This document shows positions 54,074 through 64,000 of a DNA stretch of 64,000 bases, one piece after another; position 1 is the stretch's first letter; the number at the start of each line of letters is the position of its first letter. The DNA comes from Hyalella azteca. Its lineage: Eukaryota > Arthropoda > Malacostraca > Amphipoda > Hyalellidae. The notes under the pieces were generated by a model that was not told the DNA's origin, ran no database searches, and saw nothing but the letters and a program-made list of their open reading frames with translations. The stretch is from contig NW_025946912.1 in assembly GCF_000764305.2 (NCBI RefSeq), forward strand, positions 85,298 through 149,297, in the 5' to 3' direction. The position numbers and the translations under genes are program-made.

Positions 54074-54625
54074 CAGAGCTGGGCAGCGCTACTTGGAAAT
54101 GTAGCGGCGCTACCGCTACCGCTACATGCTCTAAATGTAGCGGGCGCTCCCGCTACCGCTACACCCACTAGATTGTAACGGGCGCTACCGCTACCGCTAC
54201 AGTAAAATGTAGCGCGCTACTTTAGCCGCTACAATGGCCAAAATTATTGGAAATCTCTAAATATTTATTGTTCTGCTATTGGGATTTACTCATTAACATT
54301 TAATGATNTTTCTTTCATTTTTTTTTAATTTACATGAACAAAAAGGTCTTAGATTTCTGTTTTACATATGTGTACCAAGTTTCAAAACGATCCGTCTGTA
54401 AACAGAAAAGATTTGTTGGGGGTTAGCCGGTCCCCTTAAGTAAAATCTAAAGGCTTTATCTATAAATGTAGCGGTAGCGCTGTAGCGGCAAAACCTCGTA
54501 TCGCTACTTAAACATGTAGCGGGCGCTACCGCTACCGCTATATTGCCTTAAATGTAGAGCCGCTACCGCTACCGCTACTGAAAATGTAGCGGCCGCTACA
54601 TGTAGCGCGCTACTGCCCACCTCTG
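54074..54625 (-). mobile_element. GTAGCG foldback element with perfect 8-bp TSD (copy 2)
   Basis: This copy is inverted relative to the one at 30828: it begins CAGAGCTGGGCAGCGCTAC and ends GTAGCGCGCTACTGCCC followed by ACCTCTG. The 8-bp target duplication TCTATAAT is perfect at 54066-54073 and 54626-54633. It shares the block ATTATTGGAAATCTCTAAAT with copy 1. At 54308 a single N interrupts the shared sequence, and what follows (to about 54440) does not match copy 1. Length is 552 bp; non-coding. Confidence 0.9.
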
Positions 54626-54656
54626 TCTATAATGCAGTGCGTAGTGTGGTCTCCAC

Positions 54657-56380
54657 GGGCCGTATTATCAAAATTTCGTAACTTTTTGTACTTCCGACAA
54701 AAAAGTTACGTGTTACGTTACTACACCCTAATTTTGGCATTATCAAAACATTCGTACGTAAGACTTAGCTAAAAGCGTATTATCAAAACCATATGGCCAA
54801 CTGACCAATCAGAGGCTTTGGATTTGTTTACATTCTGTGAACTTCGATGGCGGGAATCGATGCCTTCGATGGTATCGACTATCGAATGCTGTCTGTCGGT
54901 ATTGAGTCGGTATTGCTCCTTGTTGGCCCAGTAAAAGCCGTTCTAAAATAGTTGTGAACTCTTTATAATAAACAGCGTGAGTTGAAGACGAAATCTGTGT
55001 AACTGCATGGAGCTAAAAAATGGTTGGCTGGTCAACCTCCATATAATTTTGAATCAAAAAGGCATGAAGATATTGTTTCAGTAAATGATCATAAAACTCT
55101 AGGATATTTGCTTGTAAAATGTAACATAAAAGGAAAACAAAATCAGTTTCTGGCATTAACTCAATTGAATTTTTTTCCAAAAGCACTCTTCAGCTTTAGC
55201 ACGATCACATATATTTTGATCGTGCAAATGTTACACGATCAAGTAGTGGAGCCATCACAAGTAGAGCCATCATTCTATGCGTATATAATCGGCGCTGTCG
55301 GATTATTGACAAAATTCTATCACAAGTCAAGGTGTTGCAACTTGCTTGGAAATCAATAGTTTCCTATCGCTTCAGCAGACACTCAAAACTTGTGCGGAAC
55401 TCCACTTACGACATCTCCGAGCAGGCGTACAGTTACGTTACGTATCTTCCCGCGCAAAGTCGGGAAGATACGTATAGTCGTATTTTCAGTTAAGTACGCA
55501 AAATCATCATAGGTGTTGCTATGAAGACGTAACTCTGGCGGTGGTATTATCAAAACATTTGCGCGAGAAGCCAAGTACAAGAAATTGTTCGTTACTGTAT
55601 GCCTGCTCGGAGGTGTCGTAAGTGGAGTTACGTACACGTTTTGAGTGTGCCGAAGCAATATAAAACTATTGATTGACTTGCAACACGGTGAATTGTTATA
55701 GAATTTTGCAAATAATATATCATAGGCATAATATGTGATCATGCTAAACGGTCCTTTTGGGATAAAAATTTCAATTGCCTTTTGTGCAATAATTTACAAG
55801 CATATGTTGATATTCATATCTAAGAGTTTTACGATCATTCACTTGACCAATATCTTAATGCCTTTTGATTCAAAATTATATTGAGGTTGACAAGTCAACC
55901 ATTTTTCTAGTTTTCTGTAAACAAATTTATTTCTTTTTATGACAGTCGCAGCTCCAACTCACGAAATTTTCTAAATTCTATGTAACCTAAAAAATTCTTC
56001 TAATTTTGGATGGGAATAATGCATTTATTTGCCCTTATTGCAAGAAATTTTGGTTATTGATCACAACAACAAGTGCATTGCTATTTGGATTATGTCTCAC
56101 TCATTTATCCATATACACCCTAATCAGGCACCGCAAATGCCGCTGACAACATACATCCTGCTTTCATCCAAGCGCACTGCGCACTGGTCGAGAGGAGCTA
56201 TAGGAACAGCAAATCCAAAGCCTCTGATTGGTCAGTTAGCCATTTGGTTTTGATAATACGCTTTTAGCTAAGTCTTGTATACGAAAGTTTTGATAATGCC
56301 AAAATTAGTGTGTACTTACGTAACACGTAATTTTTTTTGTCGTTAGTACGAAAAGTTTCGAAGTTTTGATAATCCGGCTC
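54657..56380. mobile_element. Foldback element with GGGCCGTATTATCAAAA ends (copy 2)
   Basis: The left end GGGCCGTATTATCAAAAT continues TTCGTAACTTTTTGTAC and is matched at the right by GTACGAAAAGTTTCGAAG then TTTTGATAATCCGGCTC, an imperfect inverted repeat of about 45 bp. It shares AAATCCAAAGCCTCTGATTG and ends with the element at 9140. Interior frames exist (55024-55359 plus; 55383-55742 minus) but I cannot assign either to a transposase. At 1.72 kb it is the longer copy and may hold decayed coding sequence. Confidence 0.65.
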
Positions 56381-56399
56381 TTGATCTGGGATCTAGCGT

Positions 56400-57940
56400 G
56401 AAGGGAAAATTCTGCTACAATATGTTTGATAATACGAGGAAGGACTGAAAAACGCAATCATAGTTAATAGAAGATAATCAAGCCGAACCCGACACAATAG
56501 GCTGTTAGGCACGAGCAAGTGTTTGGCCCGAGTCGGACCTCGCAGGGACGCACCCCGCCGTTAGCCCTACCACGTCTTACACATATAATAAATGGTCAAT
56601 TTTTCGTTTTCATGATTTCAAATTGTCACGTAATCAGGAAGTAAATATATTTTTTTCTGAGAAGTAAACTCTAAACTATGCAACCCGATACCGTCGTGAA
56701 TCCTTAGCAGCTTTCGTTTAAAAGGGAGGCAATATCATATAAAGAGCAATATCATAATTACCAATTAAAATCAGCAGTCTAGACGTCAAAGTAAGGTTGC
56801 GGATAACCCAGCAAACCATCAACCAGTAATTGTGGGCTTGCTGCGTTCTACTTAAATACAGTTCTACGACGGGCTGGACAAATTATTTCTACAACTTCAA
56901 AGCTTGTTAATGAACACTAATCTTTTAACGAATGAGAACGTACCTGTTTCGTTTAAAGCCTCCTTCATGGTGGCCGATTTATGGTCGTGCACCAAATTGC
57001 TTCACGCGACGAGTGCCGGGACATCAAAGGCGCTCTCAGGACAATATGCCAACAATATTTTCAGCGTCTTTATGTGAATACCAACTTAAACACTTTCCCA
57101 GTGCACCTAAACTCCCTTTAAGTATGCTGTATAATTTGTCAGTGATCGCTGAAGAATTGTTTATTAACTAGTGGAAATCTAGTATCTTAGGGATCAAATT
57201 CAGCTAGATTAACAGAAACGTCTTGTATTCTTATTAAATGATCAGAATGTTACAAGTTTCGTGCAACATGATAATTGTGTATCCTAAATCATAATTTTTA
57301 AACATGTTCGAACTTGATGATTAGTTCGTAGCTGTCGGTGTTTACTAGCTGACAGCACAACTACGTGGAAACCTCATGGCACAATTTCGAGTTCTCGCAT
57401 GTATATGTTATTCCCCGTAGATCTACATTATCACCAAAGAAATATTATCCTAAATAATATTTTTCTGGAATAATAAATGAAGTGTATGAGCGGAAATTTT
57501 TGTGCAAACATGCGTAAACGTGTAAGGTAATTGATATGATTTGATGTTTCAAGGCCATTAGGTGAGAATACTTCAGTTAGGGATACAATCATTTTCTAAT
57601 ACGCTGATTTCACACGTTATGTTCAGTAGTTACGGGTCTGTTGCGACTAAATGTCGTCGATTTCTCTTGTTCCACCTTCGGCTCCAAGAGTATATTTTTC
57701 ATCCCTAAAATTGCTGTAACGGCAAAAGGATACGTTAGTCTAGTACGCATTTAGAGAAAGTTCGGTATTCCAAGCGTTGCCAACTGGTGTCATTTCATAC
57801 CAGATTTCACAAATTGGTATTTTGGGACGGTATCTGGTATTGATATTTTTGATCTGGTATTTTCTGACTTATTTCAAATTAACTGCATCTCTGCAACGCG
57901 AGCTCATTCGTTTCTGTTTGGTGGTTTTGAAAGCAGGTGG
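56400..57940. other. No gene or repeat recognised
   Basis: About 1.5 kb between the foldback element and the satellite. The open frames 56932-57171 and 57777-57974 have no recognisable content; the second is driven by a tandem TTGGTATTTTGGGACGGTAT-like TGGTATT repeat (57808-57860). Confidence 0.5.
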
Positions 57941-57949
57941 TGAGTTGCC

Positions 57950-60900
57950 TATATGTACTATGATCTTAAACTGAACACAAGAAATGTCTGCTTGTGAACT
58001 CGATTAAACGATAGGAAACTTAAATATATTATACCATAGAATATACGAAAATTTGCTGAGCATATTACTATAATCGTAAACTGAACACAAGCGATATCTG
58101 CTTGTGAAAAAGATATTTAGTCTCCATAGGAGACTAAATATTCAGTCTCCATAGGGGACTAAAAATATTATATCTTAGAATGTTAAACCATTCTCATTTC
58201 TTTAGGCCGACCACTCTAGAGTAGAAGCATTCTTGTATTCGCCAACTCATTTACGAGTCATCTGTCAGCTGAGATTTATTTAAGCCATAGGTCCAGTAGT
58301 AAGTATTAGTAATTTGTTGATATATGATTCATGATTTAATTAAATTTGTGGTATGAATTAAGTCGTTATTAAAATGTATTCCTTGTATGAATTTATGTAT
58401 TTAAAAAAAACGGTATATGAGTAATAAATATCGAAACAGTTTTTAGCGCATTTTCTCATTTATGGAAAAAAATGCACTATTGTGCTCGCCATGTCCGTCT
58501 GTCTGTCTGTGTCCGTCTGTCCGTCCGTCCGTGACCTCAAGTTATCGTCGACGAGAAAATGCGCTCTCTGTCACTCACTGCAGTGAGTACTGAGTTATAT
58601 TTTTTTCAATACTTTACCTCACGAACCTCGAATCTAAGGAATCAACCCGAATTATTTACATAGAATGAAGGAAAAGTTGCTGAATATATTATTATAATGT
58701 TATACTGAACACAAGTGATATCCGCTTGTCAACACGATCAACCGATAGGAGAATTTAATATATTATACTTTACAATATACAGAAATTTATTCTTCACATT
58801 ACTTTAATCTTGATCTGAACACAAGCGATATCTTCTAGCTAACGCGATCGAATGGTAAGAGACTTAAATATATAATATCCTAGAATAAATAAAAACTTAC
58901 TGGGCATATTACTCTAGTCTTGAACTGAACACAAGCAATTTCTGCTTGTAAACACGATCAAGCGATAGAAGACTTACATATATTATACCCTAGAATAAAC
59001 AAAAAATTACTGGGTATCTTACTATTATCTTGAACTGAACACAAGAAATTTCTGCTTGTGAACACGATCAAACGATAGGAGACTTAAATATATTATACCT
59101 TAGAATATAAAAAAAGTTACTGAGCTTATTACTATAATCTTAAACTGAACACAAGCGAAATCAGTTAACGCGATCAAAAAATAGGAGACTTAAATATATT
59201 ATACCCTAGAATAAATAAAAAATTACTGGGCATTTTACTATAGCCTAGAACTGAACACAAGCAATTTCTGCTTATGAACACGATCAATTGATAGGAGACT
59301 TAAATATATTATACCTTAAAATATAAAAAAAGTTACTGAGCTTATTACTATAATCTTAAACTGAACACAAGCGATACCTTCTAGTTAACGCGATCAACCG
59401 ATAGGAGACTTTAATATATTATACTTTAGAAGATACAAAAATTTATTGTTCACATTACTTTAATCTTGAACTGAACGCAAGCGATATCTTCTAGCTAACG
59501 CGATCAAATGGTAAGAGACTTAAATATATTATATCTTAGAATAAATAAAAAATTACTGGGCATATTACTCTAGTCTTCAACTGAACACAAGAAATTTCTG
59601 CTTGTGAACACGATCAAACGATAGAAGACTTACATATATTCTACCCTAGAATAAATAAAAAAATTGCTTTGTATATTACTATACTCTTAAACTGAACACA
59701 ACCAATTTCTGCTTGTGAACACGATCAAATGATAGGAGACTTAATTATATTATACCTTAGAATATAAAAAAAATTACTGAGCTTATTACTATAATCTTAA
59801 ACTGAACACAAGCGAAATCTTCTAGTTAACGCGATCAAACAATAGGAAATTTAAATATTTTATACTCTAGAATAAATAAAAAATTACTGGCCATATTACT
59901 ATAGCCTAGAACTGAACACGAGCAATTTCTGCTTATGAACACGATCAATTGATAGGAGACTTAAATATATTATACCTTAGAATATAAAAAAAGTTACTGA
60001 GCTTATTACTATAATCTTAAACTGAACACAAGCGAAATCTTCTAGTTAACGCGATCAAACGATAGGAGTCTTAAATATATTATACCCTAGAATAAATAAA
60101 CAAATACTGGGCATATTACTATAGACTTGAACTGAACACAAGCAATTTCTGCTTGTGAACACGATCAAATGATAGGAGACTTACATATATTCTACCCTAG
60201 AATAAATAAAAAATTACTTCGTATATTACTATACTCTTGAACTGAACACAACCAATTTCTGCTTGTGAACACGATCAAATGATAGGAGACTTAATTATAT
60301 TATATCTTAGAATATAAAAAAAATTACTGAGCTTATTACTATAATCTTAAACTGAACACAAGCGAAATCTAGTTAACGCGATCAAACAATAGGAAACTTA
60401 AATATTTTATACCCTAGAATAAATAAAAAATTACTGGCCATTTTACTATAGCCTAGAACTGAACACGAGCAATTTCTGCTTATGAACACGATCAATTGAT
60501 AGGAGACTTAAATATATTATACCTTAGAATATAAACAAAAGTTACTGAGCTTATTACTATAATCTTAAACTGAACACAAGCGAAATCTTCTAGTTAACGC
60601 GATCAAACAATAGGAGACTCAAATATATTATACCCTAGAATAAATAAAAAATTACTGGGCATATTACTATAGCCTAGAACTGAACACAAGCAATTTCTGC
60701 TTATGAACACGATCAATTGATAGGAGACTTAAATATATTATTCCTTAGAATTTAAAAAAAGTTACTGAGCTTATTACTATAATTTTAAACTGAACACAAG
60801 CGATATCTTCTAGTTAACGCGATCAAACGATAGGAGACTTAAATATATTATACCTTACAATATAAAAAAAGTTACTGGGCTTATTACTATAATATTAAAC

Positions 60901-61760
60901 TGAACACAAGCGATATCTTCTAGTTAACGCGATCAAACGATAGGAGACTTAAATATATTATACCCTAAAATAAATAAAAAAAATACTGGGCATATTACTA
61001 TAGACTTGAACTGAACACAAGCAATTTCTGCTTGTGAACACGATCAAACGACAGGAGACTTACATATAATCTACTCTAGAATAAATAAAAAATTACTGCG
61101 TACATTACTATACTCTTAAACTGAACAAAAGCAATTTCTGCTTATGAACACGATCAAACGATAGGAGACTTAAATATATTTTACCTTTGAATATAAAAAA
61201 ATTTACTGAGCTTATTACTATAATCTTAAACTGTACACAAGCGATCTTGCTTGTGAACACGATCAAACGTTAGGAGACTTAAATATATTATACCCTAGAT
61301 TAAACAGAACGTTATTGAGCATATTACTATAGTCTTAAACTGAACACAAGCAATTTCTGCTTGTGAACACGATCAAACGATAGGAAACTCAAATATATTA
61401 TACCTCAAAATATATAAAAAGTTACTGAGCATATTACTATAATCTTAAACTGAACACAATTGATATCTGCTTTAGAACGCGATAAACGATAGGAGAAAGA
61501 AATATCTTATGCATAAAAATTTACCAAAAGTTACTGAGCAAATTACTATAATCTCAAACTGAACACAAGCGATATCTGCTTGTGAACTTGATCAAACGAT
61601 AGGAGACTTATCTATATCATACCTTACAATATCTAAATATTTAAATATATTACTAAGCATATTATTATAATTATGAACTGAACATAAGCGATATCTGATT
61701 GTGAACACGACCAGACGATTGGAGACTTGAATATATTATACCCTATAATATACAAATATA
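57950..61760 (+). repeat. Satellite array of ~110-bp monomers with higher-order structure
   Basis: About 30 tandem monomers share the core TATTACTATAATCTTAAACT, GAACACAAGCGA, AACGCGATCAAACGATAGGA and GACTTAAATATATTATACC. Monomer starts are spaced about 110 bp (for example 60000, 60110, 60222, 60330, 60437, 60549, 60660, 60770, 60880). Monomers fall into types: one with GCTTATTACTATAATC and TCTTCTAGTTAACGCG, one with GGGCATATTACTATAG and TTTCTGCTTATGAACACG, one with GTATATTACTATACTC. They alternate in repeating order. The first two monomers are cut off from the rest by unrelated sequence at about 58170-58650. AT-rich, non-coding. Confidence 0.93.
58491..58536 (+). repeat. GTCCGTCT microsatellite
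   Basis: Runs of gtccgtctgtctgtctgtg and gtccgtccgtccgtg lie within the unrelated sequence that interrupts the satellite. Just outside, CGCATTTTCTCATTTATGG (58448) and GAGAAAATGCGCTC (58553) are short inverted repeats, so the microsatellite may sit inside a small foldback insertion. Confidence 0.8.
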
Positions 61761-62735
61761 CACAAATACACTCCGACTCCGAGTCTCAGATTAGTCAGAT
61801 ATACGAGTGATAACTTAGCTCAACAGTCAGAGTCTCAGAATTATATTTTCCTCAATGGCTAGCAGCTATTAAAGCCCTAGGTTGAGTGCAGATATTTTAT
61901 GGTAAAACATTGAAAAGTCTGGAAAATATTTATGCCTAAATACATCTCGAAGTGATAGATGCCCTTCTCGTGTTTTCTCAACTGAAGTCCTTGGTCCAGT
62001 GGGTGTGCCGTGATCCTGAAGGAACCAAAAACACACAAATTATCTCGACCAGATATTATCTAGCTGATAACTCGACCAGAATTGTTAACTACCATTTGCG
62101 GGCTTAAAAGCCCCTCAACTCACTGCTCAAATCTTGGTGATCTTATCCCCTAAATCACTGAGCATTTCGCCTTGACCAAAAAAGTTTTTAAGAGGAATAT
62201 AGCACCTTAATAGTCACATTTCATCGCATCACTGATGCCTAACGAAGAAGCGTTTCTCTTAAATTATGTGTCAGCCTTCATAAAAAATAATTTCCTGTCA
62301 GATGCAGTCTCATTTTGGTAATCTAGTTTAGTATCTTGAATACTGTTGCAATGTATTGTAAGTTGAGCTAGCATACCGGCGCGTCAGCCTGCTGGGCCAA
62401 CTTTTTGAGTGTATCGAATTTATTTTGGTATTTTATTTGAGTATTCTGTCTTCGTGGTCGTCTACGAGAGAAATTGCCATGGCCCATTTATCAATTTCCA
62501 CATCTTAGAAACATTGATGGTTCAAACCATCTATACAAGTATATTGGAAAACCAGCCTGACGAGAGGGCATCAGCGTTAGTATTCGCGTTGGTTGGTATT
62601 CGCGTGATTTTTCTAATGACGTGCATTAACTTTGTTAGATTTTACACAACGATTGTTTCTTTTCTACTCAGAATCGTATCTCGTCACTCAACTCTAGAAC
62701 ATTATAATTTTTTGTCCTTAACGGACAAAAAACCT
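61761..62735. other. No feature I can support
   Basis: Nearly 1 kb between the satellite and the next CR1 copy. A 109-codon frame at 62409-62738 is hydrophobic in places but has no recognisable domain and runs directly into the CR1 fragment; I treat it as chance. Confidence 0.4.
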
Positions 62736-62737
62736 TA

Positions 62738-63150
62738 ACAAGTATACCCACGGTTTATACAAGATCCCAGAAGGAGTCCTAGAATTCGAAACAAGAACCA
62801 AAACCAGGGGCCATGGCTATAAACTAAAAAACTGCGTTGTAACACATCGATGCGGTAACATTTCTTCTCGCTTCGAGTCACCGAGATGTGGTACAGCCTC
62901 CCTGATAGCATCGTTGACGCTCCGAGTATCAACGCCTTCATGAACAGACTAGACAACGCTATGCTGCCTATGCAGGAGCATATGTTCAGTCTTAAAATGC
63001 CTAGCACCTTACGCGCCTGGCAATAAGCTATCTCAAACAATCGTCAATTATGGAAAGATTGGGTTCAAAATGCTGGATCCCTTGTGGAAACAAGTCAAGA
63101 AAAGTACAAGAATCGGCGCAAGGCCATGGGCATATTTCTTCATTAATAAT
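62738..63150 (+). mobile_element. CR1-like LINE, 5'-truncated (copy 6)
   Basis: Begins within the RT C-terminal frame (ACAAGTATACCCACGGTTTA; AGGAGTCCTAGAATTCG; ACCAAAACCAGGGGCCATGG), continues through the end of the frame (ACGCTCCGAGTATCAACGCC) and most of the 3' UTR, ending near 63150 without a clear pentamer tail. The minus-strand frame of 101 codons across it is a shadow. Confidence 0.85.
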
Positions 63151-63715
63151 TAAAAGTATTGGATGCATCGAAGCTGTACATAAATAATAAAATATTGTCT
63201 TAACACACTACAAAACGCGAGTGTTGGATTATTTATTTTAATTTACATGTAGCTTCTCTCGGAGAAGTGTCGATTGGTCGGTGTTCAAAGTTGTTATTAT
63301 CATGGCAGCGGAACGCCATAAAATAATCGGTTACATAACCGATATTGTTATCAAAGAGACAATAATTTTTTTTTACCTTCTGGGGTTGTTTGTGTAATGT
63401 TCAGTTTTTAACGTGGATTCCACATCAGTTGAATTCTTCTATTATGTATACACACCGTTACAGGCAAAACTTATACCACTCTAAAACCCGAGGAAGAAAT
63501 CGCCTCCCGCAGTGACAGAACTGGTTGACTTGATAGACGAGTTCTTGGTGATCATGAACATGATGGAAGGATTCCGGTTCGAGCTTCGGTCGACTACGGA
63601 CGTGTGTATGTGATAGAGTGAGTACATTTTTGAATCGGTGAATAAATAGAAAAGAGTCTTAATTTTGAGACGGGCACCTATTTGGAGTACCTTGTTTGTA
63701 CAAAAAACCAGCAGA

Positions 63716-64000
63716 ATGCCCAAGCCCAAAGCTAAACGTAAGAAAAAAGAACAAGGAGATGGAGCATCAATATCATCCGACTGCTCAGAAAGCTATTCTG
63801 CTTCCGGTGTCAGCATTACTAATCCCTCTGCAATACCCACCTGGTCACAAATGCCACCTCTCAGCCTTGATGACATTGTATCAGTTAACCAGTAACCAGT
63901 ACCACCTACTCCTAGTACTAATACAAGCAATGAGGTAAGAGACCACTTGGTTAATGATGACATTGAAGTCCTTGATATTGGTGATACATTTGAGGGCTTT
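63716..64000 (+). CDS. Unrecognised partial frame at the right edge, one in-frame stop
   Basis: From the ATG at 63716 the frame reads MPKPKAKRKKKEQGDGASIS, a basic then serine-rich start, through PSAIPTWSQMPPLSLDDIVS to a TAA at 63893-63895. The same frame then stays open to the window end (PVPPTPSTNTSNEVRDHLVN, DDIEVLDIGDTFEGF), with the same style of composition. This pattern, a basic N-terminus followed by an acidic/Pro/Ser region, would suit a retrotransposon gag or transposon protein with a point-mutated codon, but no domain is visible. An earlier in-frame ATG exists at 63665. Confidence 0.4.

Noticed and set aside
55024..55742. Plus- and minus-strand frames inside the 54657-56380 foldback
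   Set aside because: They have no transposase motif I can name; kept only as possible decayed content of the element.
57950..61760. Possible CRISPR-like or direct-repeat array
   Set aside because: There are no repeat/spacer alternations. Whole 110-bp monomers repeat without unique spacers, in a eukaryotic context: a satellite.
62409..62738. 109-codon frame possibly encoding a membrane protein
   Set aside because: It runs into the CR1 copy, has no recognisable family or splice support, and its hydrophobic segments can arise from T-rich DNA.

Overview
The window reads as nuclear DNA of an animal, most likely an insect. Genes are split by GT-AG introns. One gene encodes a cuticle protein with a recognisable, divergent Rebers-Riddiford-type chitin-binding segment. 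Short runs of the insect telomere-type pentamer (CCTAA/TTAGG) are present, and the rest is AT-rich and crowded with eukaryotic transposable elements (CR1-like LINEs, piggyBac, hAT, Harbinger, mariner, a tRNA-type SINE and many foldback elements). No rRNA, tRNA, CRISPR or prokaryote-style operon was seen.

Three host genes are supported. (1) On the minus strand at the left edge, two exons (1112-915 and 594-370) join in phase into part of a conserved-looking helical protein I do not recognise; the gene continues off the window. (2) On the plus strand, five exons from 14010 to 22175 encode a complete YjbQ/UPF0047 family protein, with all junctions in phase. (3) On the plus strand, 33671-37082 encodes a secreted, very long cuticle protein with one R&R-type domain and a disordered tail rich in Ser, Pro, Asn and His. 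A partial unknown reading frame begins near 63716 and reaches the right edge, interrupted by one stop.

Layout: 1-1.1 kb, edge gene; 1.9-13.6 kb, nested foldback elements, SINE copies, a mariner remnant, CR1 fragments and minisatellites; 14.0-22.2 kb, the YjbQ gene, whose introns hold a tandem-duplicated TIR element, a 444-bp foldback and a roughly 555-bp near-perfect hairpin; 22.2-30.8 kb, a long stretch with no convincing coding and few visible repeats; 30.8-31.8 kb, a GTAGCG-rich element with a perfect 8-bp target duplication; 32.5-37.5 kb, the cuticle gene with a GC-rich upstream block; 38.3-39.1 kb, a Harbinger deletion derivative; 41.7-48.1 kb, a piggyBac-like element carrying CR1 sequence; 49.7-53.6 kb, a hAT element with a second hAT-like element nested inside, each with a perfect 8-bp target duplication; 54.1-56.4 kb, two more foldback elements; 57.95-61.75 kb, a satellite of about 110-bp monomers with signs of higher-order order; 62.7-64 kb, another CR1 fragment and the unknown frame.

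The host genes do not look functionally linked. The most informative content is the transposon archaeology: exact TSDs, nesting order, internal deletions and expanded subterminal repeats. I found no convincing new multi-gene system. The best leads are the GTAGCG foldback family, the intronic hairpin, the higher-order satellite and the long quiet region after the YjbQ gene.
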